64,000 nt of DNA from Lacticaseibacillus pantheris DSM 15945 = JCM 12539 = NBRC 106106. GTDB lineage: Bacteria; Bacillota; Bacilli; Lactobacillales; Lactobacillaceae. Below the pieces are notes generated by a model that ran no database searches, was not told the origin of the DNA, and was given only the letters and a program-made list of their open reading frames with translations. A program made the translations under genes and the position numbers. This document shows positions 31,177 to 40,322 of the stretch, in pieces (the first letter of the stretch is position 1; each line of letters opens with the position of its first letter). The DNA lies in contig NZ_BBAI01000002.1 of NCBI RefSeq assembly GCF_001311175.1, positions 88,452 through 152,451 of the forward strand, in the 5' to 3' direction.

Positions 31177-31911
31177 ATGCGGAATAAACAGCCAATTTAC
31201 GCAGACACCTTTGCCAAACACCGACGTTGGGGCATTACCGGCCTGGCGGTGGCGGTCGTATTGATTATTGTTGCGACGGTGGCTTACTTTGCGCTACGTA
31301 ATCCGCGCCCAAGCGTGCATCGATATCCGGTTTTGGGGGTGCAGTTGACCCAAAGCGACGGTACGCAAAATTTCACCTCTCTGCATACACAGGGGGTGAC
31401 CTTTGCGTACCTCAAGGCGACGCAGGGCAGCAGTTACTTTGATGATAATTTCAACACGAACTATAGTGCGGGAATCGCGTCCAGTGTGGACGTTGGTGTG
31501 TACCACTACTTTAGTTTTGACAGTACGCCCACTGCGCAGGCGGACTCCTTTTTCAAGCACGTGGGGAGTAATACGGGGACGTTACCGATTGGTGTATACG
31601 TGACGGCGTACACGGAGTTGCCTAGTCGGGAGCGGTTGTCCCAGAACTTGCAGCAATTCGTTAATTTGTTGACGCAGCATTATACCGGGCGGCGAGTGGT
31701 GATCATGGGCAGTCCAACGGTGTTGAAGTTGGTACAAAGTGTGGCCAAAGGGGCACCACGGATGGTGATTAGCACGCAGCATGGGGATGTGGGCACGCAC
31801 GCGTTTTGGGAATACACGACGGGCGCACCGTTGCCTGGTGGAACGGGGACTAGGTATACGGCCATTGTTTATAACGGAACGAGGGCGGGGTATAGGGAAT
31901 TGTTGAGGTAG
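31177..31911 (+). CDS. GH25-fold membrane-anchored protein lacking catalytic acids
   Basis: 244 aa: basic cytoplasmic start, one membrane helix (LAVAVVLIIVATVAYFAL), then a GH25 lysozyme-like domain. Fold landmarks YLKATQGSSYFDDNF, VGVYHYFSFDS and the final FWEYT are clear. The catalytic positions differ: the first-strand D of GxDVS is Q (LGVQLTQ), the E of KATEG is Q, and the D-x-E of PVIDVE is replaced by G-V-Y (PIGVYV). This suggests a binding or regulatory role rather than muramidase activity. A family B repeat starts at its stop codon. Confidence 0.75.
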   Translation: MRNKQPIYADTFAKHRRWGITGLAVAVVLIIVATVAYFALRNPRPSVHRYPVLGVQLTQSDGTQNFTSLHTQGVTFAYLKATQGSSYFDDNFNTNYSAGIASSVDVGVYHYFSFDSTPTAQADSFFKHVGSNTGTLPIGVYVTAYTELPSRERLSQNLQQFVNLLTQHYTGRRVVIMGSPTVLKLVQSVAKGAPRMVISTQHGDVGTHAFWEYTTGAPLPGGTGTRYTAIVYNGTRAGYRELLR

Positions 31912-32152
31912 AGAGCGGAGCCCCGCGGTTAGAAACCAGAGTATAAGTGGCTCCGAACGAGAATCCCGCACTTGGATTCTTGTTTGGAGCTGCTTATACG
32001 TCGGTTTCTGCGGGGCGCAGCTCGTTTTCATACGCACAAGTAATGCGGGAGCGGGGTAGCATTCAACCGGAATTGAAATGGCAATGCACTTGGCCTTTTG
32101 GTGTTAGTAGCTTATGCGTCGCTTTCTGGCCTGCGCAGCTCGTTTAGATGAA
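31910..32152 (+). repeat. Family B palindromic repeat, copy B3
   Basis: Starts at the stop codon of the GH25-like gene (TAGAGAGCGGAG). Long imperfect hairpin: GCCCCGCGGTTAGAAACC pairs with GGTTTCTGCGGGGC, and GTATAAG with CTTATAC. The loop CCCGCACTTGGATTC is shared with the copies after pcrA. Repeats almost exactly 242 nt later. Short apparent ORFs inside are products of the duplication. Confidence 0.8.
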
Positions 32153-32392
32153 GAGAGCGGAGCCCCGCGGTTAGAAACCAGAGTATAAGTGGCTCCGAAC
32201 GAGAATCCCGCACTTGGATTCTTGTTTGGAGCTGCTTATACGTCGGTTTCTGCGGGGCGCAGCTCGTTTTCATACGCACGAGTAATACGGGAGCGGGGTA
32301 GCATTCAACCGGAATTGAAATGGCAATGCACTTGGCATTTAGGTGTTAGTAGCTTATGCGTCGCCGCGTAGCTCGTCTCGTTTCCGCGGACA
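32153..32392 (+). repeat. Family B palindromic repeat, copy B4 (tandem duplicate)
   Basis: Nearly identical to 31911-32150 at a 242-nt period over roughly the first 200 nt. It diverges near the 3' end, where the CTTTCTGGCCTG stretch is missing. Together B3 and B4 fill the gap between the GH25-like gene and the two-component system. Confidence 0.8.
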
Positions 32393-32420
32393 CCAACAGC
32401 TATCCAGGCCCACACAAAAC

Positions 32421-32452
32421 AGGCCACACCCTCCATGCAGAAGGTGTGGCCT
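32421..32452 (-). terminator. Terminator of the two-component operon
   Basis: Perfect AGGCCACACC/GGTGTGGCCT stem with a 12-nt loop. On the minus strand it is followed by GTTTTGTG and lies just after the kinase stop. Confidence 0.75.
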
Positions 32453-32460
32453 ATTATTCA

Positions 32461-33900
32461 TTATGCGTCCGCTGGTTGTGCGTCATTAGTTTCTTGTTCA
32501 TCAGGGAAGGTGATATGGAACGTGGTCCCGGCTCCTAACTCTGATTGAACGTCGATAGTACCACCATGTTGCGCCACCAGCTGGTGCACAATGGCTAAGC
32601 CGAGGCCGGATTCACCGTACTTGGTGTTCTTCCGCGACGGGTCAGCTTTGTAGTACCGCTCCCAGATGTTTTGCACCTGGTCTGCGCTCATCCCGATACC
32701 ATCATCACTAATGCTGAACTCGGCCTGCTGGTAGCCTCGTTGACCGGTGATTCGAACGTGGCCGTTCTGGGTAAATTGAATGGCGTTTTGCACGATGTTG
32801 AAGATAATCTGCACGAAGCGGTCGTGGTCGGCGTACACCATCAGGTCCTCTGGTACGTCGACAATGAGCTCATCCCCGGCACTTTCTGCTTTCTGATGGA
32901 GCTGCAAAGTGACGTTGTCAATGTCGCGCTTGGCTTTAAACGTCTGCCGTTGCAGGATGATTTGGTTAGTCCGAATCTTTTCGTAATCCAGGTTTTCGTT
33001 CACAATCCGGATGAGGCGCTTCGTTTCGTTTTGCATCAACTCAATACTCTTGGCCTTTGATTCTTCGGGAATGGCATCGTACGCTAGCCCCTCAAGCAGG
33101 CCGTTAATCGTGGTCAGTGGGGTCCGCATTTCGTGAGCCGCATCGGCCATGAACTGACGCCGCCGATCCTCCTGGCGTTCAATTTCTTTTTCGCTTGCTT
33201 TGAGTGAGTCGGTCATGTTGCTAAAGTCGCTGGCGAGTTCGCTAATTTCATCACGACCCGTGGTTTCCAACTCAACGTCATAGTTGCCCTGAGCAACTTC
33301 GTGCGTGGCGTTACGCAACCGGTCAATCCGGCGGTTAGTGTACCGGGCGATAAAGTAGCTCAAAATCACGGCCACGGTAGCAGAAATAATGAACCCGATG
33401 AGGACACTCCGCTTGGTCTTACTAATGGTCGTTTGAATGGCCTCTACGGGTTCGTATGCCGCGATAACGTAGAGTAGTTTTCCCGAATAGAATACGGGGC
33501 GGTAGAAGATTGTGATGTTTTGCGTCTTGCCGTTGCGCGGGTTGGTGGTTGCCGCCTTGACGGCTACACTGTCACCGGATTTCAGTTGTTGCCAATATTT
33601 CGACTGAATACTACCGCCCGCCACGCCCGGATAGCGCATCTGATTTTTCGAGTTATAGATGACAAAGTTGACGTGTTGACCGCTCAGAATCCGTTCGCTA
33701 CTTTGAATAAATTCACTGTTGATGGTGGACTTATTGAGTAGCGCATTCTGTTCCAGATTGCTGGTGTAACTGGACAGTTGGCGAAAGTTGTCTTCCCAGG
33801 CCGCAGTGGTGGTGGAATGAATGAAAAGAGCAGCCACCACCAGCAGCGAGACGATGATGGTGGTCAACATACCAATCATTTGTTGGTAGATTAATTTCAT
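32461..33900 (-). CDS. Sensor histidine kinase
   Basis: 479 aa. TM1 at about 9-28, an extracytoplasmic sensor region of about 135 residues, TM2 at about 165-185, HAMP domain (to about 240), HisKA with the phosphorylated H256 in AAHEMRTPL, and an HATPase_c domain with NAIQFT, GDGIGM-like DDGIGM, and GESGLGLAI. Overlaps the response regulator by 4 bp. The stimulus is not visible; the sensor region is not a known small domain to me. Confidence 0.93.
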   Translation of the reverse strand: MKLIYQQMIGMLTTIIVSLLVVAALFIHSTTTAAWEDNFRQLSSYTSNLEQNALLNKSTINSEFIQSSERILSGQHVNFVIYNSKNQMRYPGVAGGSIQSKYWQQLKSGDSVAVKAATTNPRNGKTQNITIFYRPVFYSGKLLYVIAAYEPVEAIQTTISKTKRSVLIGFIISATVAVILSYFIARYTNRRIDRLRNATHEVAQGNYDVELETTGRDEISELASDFSNMTDSLKASEKEIERQEDRRRQFMADAAHEMRTPLTTINGLLEGLAYDAIPEESKAKSIELMQNETKRLIRIVNENLDYEKIRTNQIILQRQTFKAKRDIDNVTLQLHQKAESAGDELIVDVPEDLMVYADHDRFVQIIFNIVQNAIQFTQNGHVRITGQRGYQQAEFSISDDGIGMSADQVQNIWERYYKADPSRKNTKYGESGLGLAIVHQLVAQHGGTIDVQSELGAGTTFHITFPDEQETNDAQPADA

Positions 33901-34613
33901 TGATCGAGACCCGAGTCATCAAACTTGTAGCCCACCCCCCAAACAGTTTGGATGACCTGGGGGCCGACCTTCTCAATCTTTTGCCGTAACTTCTTGATGT
34001 GGGCATCCACGGTTCGTTCATCACCGAAATATTCATATTCCCACACCAGCTGCAGTAGCTGATCACGGGAGAATACTTGTTTCGGATTGCTGGCCAGGGT
34101 GCGTAACAAATCGAACTCTTTGGGTGTCAGACCCTCGATTTCGACGTCGTTGAGGTAAGCCTCACGGGTCTTGGTACTGAGCTTGAAGTGGTTGGTGGTT
34201 ACATCGTAATCCCCATTGTCCGTGGTGGTTTCACTGTCCCCGCCAATTTCCGCGCGACGGTGGAGTGCCTTAATCCGCGCAATGAGGGTGATTGGAGAAA
34301 ATGGCTTGGTCACGTAATCATCCGCGCCAATATCCAGACCCAGAACCTGATCACTTTCAGTGTCGCGGGCGGTCAGCATGATCAACGGGACGGTGGAGCT
34401 GATGGCGCGAATTTCTTTGGCCACAGCCATGCCGTCCAGTTTGGGTAGGTTGAGGTCAAGGGTAATGAGGTCAAAGTCGTCGGGATTGGACTTGAACTGG
34501 TCGAGTCCTTCCTCGCCATCGTACGCGTTCACGTATTCCCAACCTTCCTTTTGGAAAAACATATCCATCATTTCAGAAACGGATTGGTTGTCTTCGATCA
34601 TCAAAATTTTCAT
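33897..34613 (-). CDS. OmpR-family response regulator
   Basis: 238 aa: receiver domain with the phospho-acceptor D53 in LITLDLNLP and the conserved lysine in DDYVTKPF, then a winged-helix DNA-binding domain (LTPKEFDLLRTLA, RTVDAHIKKLRQKI). First gene of a two-gene minus-strand operon with the kinase. Target genes are unknown; the FtsX-type ABC system at 37.5-39.6 kb is a possible but unproven one. Confidence 0.94.
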   Translation of the reverse strand: MKILMIEDNQSVSEMMDMFFQKEGWEYVNAYDGEEGLDQFKSNPDDFDLITLDLNLPKLDGMAVAKEIRAISSTVPLIMLTARDTESDQVLGLDIGADDYVTKPFSPITLIARIKALHRRAEIGGDSETTTDNGDYDVTTNHFKLSTKTREAYLNDVEIEGLTPKEFDLLRTLASNPKQVFSRDQLLQLVWEYEYFGDERTVDAHIKKLRQKIEKVGPQVIQTVWGVGYKFDDSGLDQ

Positions 34614-34772
34614 TAGCAGTAAACCTTCCTCATTAATTAGTTTAATTAGTTTTATTTGTGTTGGTTATGCCTTCTACCAGTATACACTTGTTCATGATGC
34701 AAAGGCGGTGTGGGTCTCGGCTCCCTTACCTGGGTTACGGGCTAGCCGAGCCGGCGTCACGGGGGCACCGCT

Positions 34773-34801
34773 TTGATTTTAGCGGCCAGAGATGATAGAA
34801 T
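34773..34801 (+). promoter_or_regulatory. Promoter of tmRNA
   Basis: TTGATT (34773-34778), a 17-nt spacer, and TAGAAT (34796-34801), followed about 14 nt later by the mature 5' end. Confidence 0.65.
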
Positions 34802-34815
34802 AATATAGCAATATC

Positions 34816-35177
34816 GGGGGTGTAATGGTCTCGACATTGGCATCTGCGCATGTGGTGCACTCCGGAGGGCTCGGCTCCGTCATCAACGGCACAGTTAATA
34901 TAACTGCTAAAAACGAAAACTCTTACGCTCTCGCTGCCTAGGTAGCTTAAGCGTGATCCGCCTAGCTTCACCCAAGGGCTAGATACGGGTCTCAAACTCA
35001 TTGGGTTACGGCGGCCGGTGCTACTCGAGCTTGTCGCAAGAGATAGTGGGTATGCGTTCGTGGGTTAGCCTGGTTGGCCGGCGCGCCACGTTCGCGAGAT
35101 TTAAATAGGTCGACTATGAGTGTAGAGCCATGTGTTGGCGGGGTTAATGGACAGGAGTTCGATTCTCCTCACCTCCA
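34816..35177 (+). ncRNA. ssrA: tmRNA
   Basis: 362 nt. The 5' end GGGGGTGTAATGGTCTCGAC pairs with the 3' CACCTCC (G.U at one position), and the T-loop GGAGTTCGATTCTCC is tRNA-like; CCA is not encoded. The resume codon GCT at 34906 opens the tag AKNENSYALAA, ending with TAG at 34939-34941. The C-terminal ALAA is the ClpXP degradation signal. It rescues stalled ribosomes together with SmpB. Confidence 0.97.
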
Positions 35178-35203
35178 TTTTGACCACTTTGGGGTGGTAC
35201 GGA

Positions 35204-35245
35204 CAAGACCGGGAATGCTGTTAAGTCAGTGTTGTTGGTCTTTTT
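35204..35245 (+). terminator. Terminator of tmRNA
   Basis: AAGACC pairs with GGTCTT, with weaker inner pairing and five T. A second small hairpin (ACCACTTTGGGGTGGT) lies just before it. The remaining gap to 35390 shows nothing I can name. Confidence 0.65.
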
Positions 35246-35390
35246 GTTTGGAGCGGGATAGGGGCGTCTTGGGAGCTTGGCACATTTTTCTATCCGCTTA
35301 CCGTCCTATTTCTCCTCAATTTATGGATATTCTAACCATTGTTTATGAATTTTCTGCAAAGGAGCAATGATGTTAGATAACCAATTACCT

Positions 35391-36101
35391 TTAGTACTGC
35401 TGTAATGTGTACAGATTCTGATTGCTTTCAAAGTTGTCATACGCGGTGGACATGTTAAACGTTTTTCCGCCATCGTTTGAATTAGCAATTGCAAATCTTG
35501 TGGAATCCGTATCGGAATTGTCTGTAATTGAACTACCCGTTTGCCAGTTCTTAGTGACGGTAACACCCTGAGGAGCTATAAGAAAGCTTAGTTGCACGTA
35601 GGCTGTTTGTTCACTACTGGAATTATTGTTAGGGTCAACGTTGTACTTAAATGACCCGGAAACATTGACCACCAAAGTTCCATCTGGGTGTCGCAGCACC
35701 TTGGTGAATGAGTAATCGGCAACGTCTCCGGAGGCCGTGACACCAGATGATGTTTGGTTACCAAAGTCGAGGCTGATTGTGGGGATTGCACCATTTTCAT
35801 AGATGCCACTCAAATAATCATACTTGCTCGGGTCGCTAACCGTTTTGGTGCCAGCATCCGGTGCGCTTTGAGCAGTACTTGTGCTTTCCCCAGCTTGGTT
35901 ATTAGTCGCCTTTGACTGTCTGCTAGATGTGAACACACTACTACTGCTTTGGGCAACACGATTATCCTGGTTGGGTGTTCCTGGTCGCATGTTGACCAAT
36001 ATTACCGCGATGATCGTTATCGCCAACAGTACCCCAGCAGTGATGGCGCTGATAATCCAGCCAGTTCGTTGGTGTTGGTGGCGCATATCTTGACGTGACA
36101 T
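35391..36101 (-). CDS. Membrane-anchored extracellular protein of unknown function
   Basis: 236 aa. Polar start, one membrane helix (about 14-36, ISAITAGVLLAITIIAVIL), a Ser/Thr/Gln-rich spacer (about 45-85), then a predicted beta-rich domain with KYDYLSGIYENGAIPTIS and many Asn/Ser/Thr. The phrase YDYLSGIYENG resembles the start of small lipocalin-like domains on lactobacillar surface proteins, but I do not recognise the family. The base composition is more AT-rich than its neighbours, which may indicate transfer. Confidence 0.65.
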   Translation of the reverse strand: MSRQDMRHQHQRTGWIISAITAGVLLAITIIAVILVNMRPGTPNQDNRVAQSSSSVFTSSRQSKATNNQAGESTSTAQSAPDAGTKTVSDPSKYDYLSGIYENGAIPTISLDFGNQTSSGVTASGDVADYSFTKVLRHPDGTLVVNVSGSFKYNVDPNNNSSSEQTAYVQLSFLIAPQGVTVTKNWQTGSSITDNSDTDSTRFAIANSNDGGKTFNMSTAYDNFESNQNLYTLQQY

Positions 36102-36201
36102 AAATATCTCTCCCAGTATTTAAGTTGTGGACTTTATTTGGTACTGAAAGCGTATCACGTGCATGTTTGATGGGCAATTGCATACCCATCCCAATACCCC
36201 A

Positions 36202-36242
36202 AACGGCCCAGAGCGTCGCACAATTGCGATACTTTGGGCCGT
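36202..36242 (-). terminator. Terminator after the Ntn amidase gene
   Basis: AACGGCCCA pairs with TGGGCCGTT, with an inner TCGCA/TGCGA stem. Located just downstream of the minus-strand gene; the T tail is weak. Confidence 0.6.
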
Positions 36243-36249
36243 TAATTTA

Positions 36250-37229
36250 TTAATTGAGCGCGGTGACCTGTTGTTCCCGTGGTACCGGGAAATCAGTGAC
36301 GGTGCTTTTGTTCATTAACGCCTCGGTGAGGTGGACGGCGCTAATATCGCTGCTTTGGTATGGCTGAAAGTAGTACGTGGGGTTACTCATTTGCATGTAA
36401 CCCCGATACTGAGTGTAGTCAAACTTACCGTTGGCCTGTAGTTTGACGCCGCGCGGAATGTCGAACGGTTCGAGCAGGTGGTTGACGGTGTTGATAGCCA
36501 CTTTGTCAGGAACAGCGGGAGCATATTCTCGCATGAAGGCGGCGCGGACAAACCGGGAGGTCGACGTGTAATCGCCGGGTAAGCCTAACGCACCGGCGCC
36601 GGGCCCAATCTGTTTGGCCGTGTAGCCATTGAATTGCCGGTCAGGCTGGCCACCGTTTTCGAGCTGAACGTAGTTGCCAGATTCTGCCGGTGCCAGGCAA
36701 AGTCGGGGCTGTTAGTCATTACGCCGATCTGGTTGTCGTACCAGTGAATACCTTCCGCCTGCATCTCTAGTACACCGCAATGACCCGCCCGGTCGGCAAT
36801 TATCCAGTGTAGTGGCACGTTGGCTTTGAGTAGGGGGAGCGCAAAGTTGACGACGTTAATCTGGTCCAAGTGCGCGCGGACCTCGGCGGTGCTTTGGTTG
36901 ACACCCAAAATCCAGTTCACCAATTCAAATGATGCCAGGTTGAGCTTTCCGCTAACAGGCTGGTCCGAGTAGTGCGCCTCATCACTAAAGTACAGCGTGG
37001 CGGCACTGAGCCCGTGCTCGTTGACGCCATCGACAACGATATAATCCTGAAGTTTGGCGCCGGCACCGACAAAACCAAACTTGGTCGTGAAGCTCCGTCC
37101 GGTGACACTCTGAAAGTTGTACTTACGCGGAATAACAACGGGGTTACCGCCAAGTTCAAAGCCAAAGTCCATTGTGCGAGCCAACCAGTATTGGCCGTCA
37201 CTGGTCGCGTAGGTCATGCTTGTGCACAT
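36250..37229 (-). CDS. Choloylglycine hydrolase/penicillin V acylase-like Ntn hydrolase, one frame break
   Basis: Linear amide C-N hydrolase family. After removal of Met the nucleophile is Cys2 (MCTSMTYATSDGQ). Further family residues are WLARTMDFGFEL, the VDGVNEHGLS block with N and D positions, and FALPLLKANVPLHWIIADRAG. One missing G near 36675 (CTGGCAAC for CTGGGCAAC, read on the minus strand) joins the C-terminal half (YVQLENGGQPDRQ...). Length is about 326 aa. Bile-salt and penicillin V substrates cannot be separated by eye; a cell-signal amidase role is also possible. Confidence 0.82.
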
Positions 37230-37513
37230 AATTGTGCCTTCTTTCTATAGTATGCGGTTGTGAGATATATCGATTGCTGCAATTATTTTAGCACTTATCT
37301 TTGCACGTGAGATGGGTGGATCCCCAACCCCAAATTGTGCACCCCAAAGTGGTGGGTGCACATATTTGCCCGCGGCCACCGCCAAATAGGCGGAAAAACT
37401 GCCGCGTTTAGTCTGACATCGGTCATACTTTGGTCATCTTTGTTCAGTATCTTCTTAGCTATGGCACAGGGGCGCGCAGCCGCTGTCCAAATGCGCAGCA
37501 AGGAGATGCAAAA

Positions 37514-38971
37514 ATGAACTTCGTCAAACGTGCGTGGCTCAACCTCATCGCGAGGAAGGGCCGAACATTATTATTAATTCTCGTGACTTCAGCAATCATG
37601 TTGTTCGTCATGGCGGGGTTACTGATTCGCAACGCCGCAAACACCGCGACTGAGAACGCCAAGGATAGTGTCGGCGCGACGGTGACGCTGACCGCTAACC
37701 GTTCCGCGGCCTTTAAAAAGATGCGGCGGAGCATGAGCAGTAGCAGTGGTAAGCCGTCAGGCCGACCGACCATTACAACGACCCCGGTGTCGTTGAAGAC
37801 GGCCCAAAAGATTGCCCGGCTGAACAACGTTGAGAGCTACGCCGTCAGCGTGTCCACAACCGCGAAGGCATCTGGCTTTGATACCATCCAGACTTCCAAC
37901 GGCTCTGGTGGTCCGGGGATGAGCAACTCTAGCAGTACGAGTAGCGTCACCGTGAGTGGGGTCTCGAGTACCAGCAGTAACAGTAGCTTTAGCGACGGGA
38001 CGTACAAGATTAAGTCCGGTCGGGGCCTGACGAGCAAAGACGTGGGGTCAAACAACGTCGTGATTGAAAGCGAGCTGGCGAGTGAAAATAACCTCAAAGT
38101 TGGTTCGACTATCAAGGTGAAGGCGACAACGGGGACCAAGAAGACTTATTCGCTCAAGGTCGTAGGTATCTATAAAGCTAAGAGCAGCTCGACTGCCAGC
38201 GCTGGTCCGGGACAATCCGATCCGGCGAACACCATCTTTACGGGTTACCAGCTTGCCAACAAGATTAAGGGGACCAAGTATGCGGGTACCGCAGATTCTG
38301 TAGTCTTCACGGTCAGCAAGCCGGCCAAAGTGAGTGCGGTGAAGGCAGCGGGCAAGAAGCTGATTAATACCAGCAAGTTTAGCCTGAGTACCGATGATAG
38401 TAGTTACAAGCAGGTTAAGGCGTCAATGAGTAGCGTCACCAGCTTTGCCAACAAGATTGTCTGGTTGGTTGCCATCGCCGGGACCATCATTCTTGCGTTG
38501 ATTGTAATTTTGATGATCCGGGAGCGGCGGTATGAAATTGGTGTGCTGCTATCCCTCGGCGAACGCCGCTGGAAGGTTGTGGCCCAGTTCTTCGCTGAAA
38601 TGGTCGCCGTACTCATTGTGGCGGTCGGGATTGCTGCTGTCGGTGGCAAGTTCGTTGGTGATAAGCTTGGCCAGCAACTGATTAGCCAGGAGTCGCAAAG
38701 TACCAGCTCCATGACGGTTGCTTCCCAGTCTGGTGGTCAAGGCGGCCAGATGGGTGGCGGTGGTCCGAGCCAAGGCGGCGGGCAGATGCCGGGTCGTTCA
38801 GGCAACATGATGTCAACGGCTAAACAGCAACAGGCAAAAATTTCCACGCAGGTTTCAGTGTGGAGTTTGCTACAGCTCTTCGGTATGGGGTTGATGATTA
38901 TTCTGGTGGCCATTATGCTGGCGGCCGGCGGTATCTTACGGCTACAGCCGAAGAAGGTTTTGATTGAGTAG
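37514..38971 (+). CDS. ABC transporter permease, FtsX/MacB type
   Basis: 485 aa. TM1 at about 20-40 (LLLILVTSAIMLFVMAGLL), a large Ser/Lys-rich extracellular domain, then FtsX-domain helices near 320-350, 365-390 and the C terminus. The Gly/Met/Gln-rich low-complexity stretch near 405-435 (GGQGGQMGGGGPSQGG) lies between the last two helices and is unusual. ATG 37514 follows AAGGAG; the upstream extension to 37430 lacks an RBS. The ATPase gene follows 12 nt later. Such pairs export peptides or confer resistance to wall-active antimicrobials. Confidence 0.85.
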   Translation: MNFVKRAWLNLIARKGRTLLLILVTSAIMLFVMAGLLIRNAANTATENAKDSVGATVTLTANRSAAFKKMRRSMSSSSGKPSGRPTITTTPVSLKTAQKIARLNNVESYAVSVSTTAKASGFDTIQTSNGSGGPGMSNSSSTSSVTVSGVSSTSSNSSFSDGTYKIKSGRGLTSKDVGSNNVVIESELASENNLKVGSTIKVKATTGTKKTYSLKVVGIYKAKSSSTASAGPGQSDPANTIFTGYQLANKIKGTKYAGTADSVVFTVSKPAKVSAVKAAGKKLINTSKFSLSTDDSSYKQVKASMSSVTSFANKIVWLVAIAGTIILALIVILMIRERRYEIGVLLSLGERRWKVVAQFFAEMVAVLIVAVGIAAVGGKFVGDKLGQQLISQESQSTSSMTVASQSGGQGGQMGGGGPSQGGGQMPGRSGNMMSTAKQQQAKISTQVSVWSLLQLFGMGLMIILVAIMLAAGGILRLQPKKVLIE

Positions 38972-38983
38972 GAAGGTGATTGA

Positions 38984-39649
38984 ATGCTAGAAACCAAGAA
39001 ATTAGGCTATTGGTATGGTCATGAGGACGACGCACTCTTTAAGAATGTCACGCTCAGCTTTGACGCTGGCAAGTCATACGCGATTGTTGGCCAGTCGGGG
39101 TCGGGGAAGACGACGTTCCTGTCGTTGATTTCCGGACTGGATGTGCCCAAGGCTGGAGTGATTGAATTCAACGGTCAGGACATTAGCAAAGTCGGACTAA
39201 CAAATTACCGCCAGCATGACGTTGCGATTGTCTTCCAGTCATACAACCTATTTAACTACATGTCCGCACTGGAAAACCTGATGACGGCGATGGCCATCAC
39301 AGGTGCTCAGCACAAAGGTGATAAGGAATTTGCGCGGCAGATGTTAGCCAAGCTAGGGCTGACGGATGAGCAGATGGTTAAGAACGTGCAGAAACTGTCA
39401 GGTGGGCAGCAGCAGCGGGTAGCGATAGCGCGCACCATTTGTTGTGACGCTCCTTTGGTGGTGGCGGATGAACCGACTGGTAACTTGGATGAACAAAACA
39501 CGGTTGAGGTGATCGACCTCTTTCAACAGATTGCACACGAGCAGCACAAATGTGTCATTATCGTCACGCACGAATCGGAGGTGGCAGCGCGGTGCGATGT
39601 CGCCATTCGTTTAGCGGAGCGGACGTTCCGGGTTGAACAACCGGCATAA
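38984..39649 (+). CDS. ABC transporter ATP-binding protein (MacB/LolD type)
   Basis: 221 aa. Walker A GQSGSGKTT near residue 38, Q-loop VFQSYNLFNY, signature KLSGGQQQRVAIARTI, Walker B PLVVADEPTGNLD, and the switch IIVTHES. Partner of the preceding FtsX-type permease. The frame is intact and the RBS is GAAGGTG. Confidence 0.92.
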   Translation: MLETKKLGYWYGHEDDALFKNVTLSFDAGKSYAIVGQSGSGKTTFLSLISGLDVPKAGVIEFNGQDISKVGLTNYRQHDVAIVFQSYNLFNYMSALENLMTAMAITGAQHKGDKEFARQMLAKLGLTDEQMVKNVQKLSGGQQQRVAIARTICCDAPLVVADEPTGNLDEQNTVEVIDLFQQIAHEQHKCVIIVTHESEVAARCDVAIRLAERTFRVEQPA

Positions 39650-39731
39650 GTGTATATGAAACTGGGACGGCATCGCTGTGATGTCGTCCTCTTTATGTTG
39701 TCTCATCCTGGAAGTAGTGTAGGGATTGCCG

Positions 39732-39958
39732 GGGCCCATCGGCTTTACGGTTCCGAGATAATGGCGGGGTGGTTGGCCGGAGCTGTGAGCCTCACGCTCT
39801 CGCCCGTCCCGGGCTACCGCGAATGTTGGAACTCGAGCAAAAAAAACGCTCGAGTTCCAACGTTTGATTCCGTAATTCGCTTCGCTCATAACGGAACTAC
39901 GGGCATACAGCCGCCAACCATCCCGCCATTATCTCTCCACCGTAAAGCCAATGGGCAC
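39732..39958 (-). repeat. Family A palindromic element, copy A4 (minus strand)
   Basis: First half of the 1-kb gap between the ABC system and tdk. The outer arms share GCTTTACGG, GAGATAATGGCGGG and GGTTGG with their reverse complements. Read on the minus strand the core is nearly identical to A1 (CCCGTAGTTCCGTTATGAGC, GAAGCGAATTACGGAATCAA, CGCGGTAGCCCGG, GGGCGAGAGCGTGAG). The middle stem is replaced by a perfect 15-bp hairpin GTTGGAACTCGAGC/GCTCGAGTTCCAAC with a T8 loop, without the A.G mismatch. Confidence 0.8.
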
Positions 39959-40322
39959 CTACCGTGCAGAATGAACATTACGTTGATGAGACCCACCGAG
40001 GTTGCCAAATTATGTAGGTCATATACCATTTGGGTGAGAAACATCCTCTGATGATACTGAACATCTCGGATTCCAGTGCAATAATGCGGGTGCAAGGCTA
40101 ATATTGGTTCAATACTCCAATACGAAAGTAAGCGGTACTTCTTGGAATTTTGATTGTTATCGCTAGGCGTACAATTGTGTTGGATATAGGATGCATAACG
40201 TTGGTTTATTGGTTGTTGTTTCCCGTCATAGTAAATCATGCTGAGGTATCGGTATTATCGGTACTGAACCCACATGAGTCGTTAGAAGAACAATGGCACA
40301 TGGATTGTGACACGCAAATGTA

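Noticed and set aside
31947..32371. Two near-identical short plus-strand frames
   Set aside because: They are the two tandem family B repeats read as protein; the similarity is at DNA level and the palindrome explains it.
39886..40239. Minus-strand frame of 117 codons in the ABC-tdk gap
   Set aside because: It runs through part of family A copy A4, has no recognisable family, no clear RBS, and unusual composition; likely chance.
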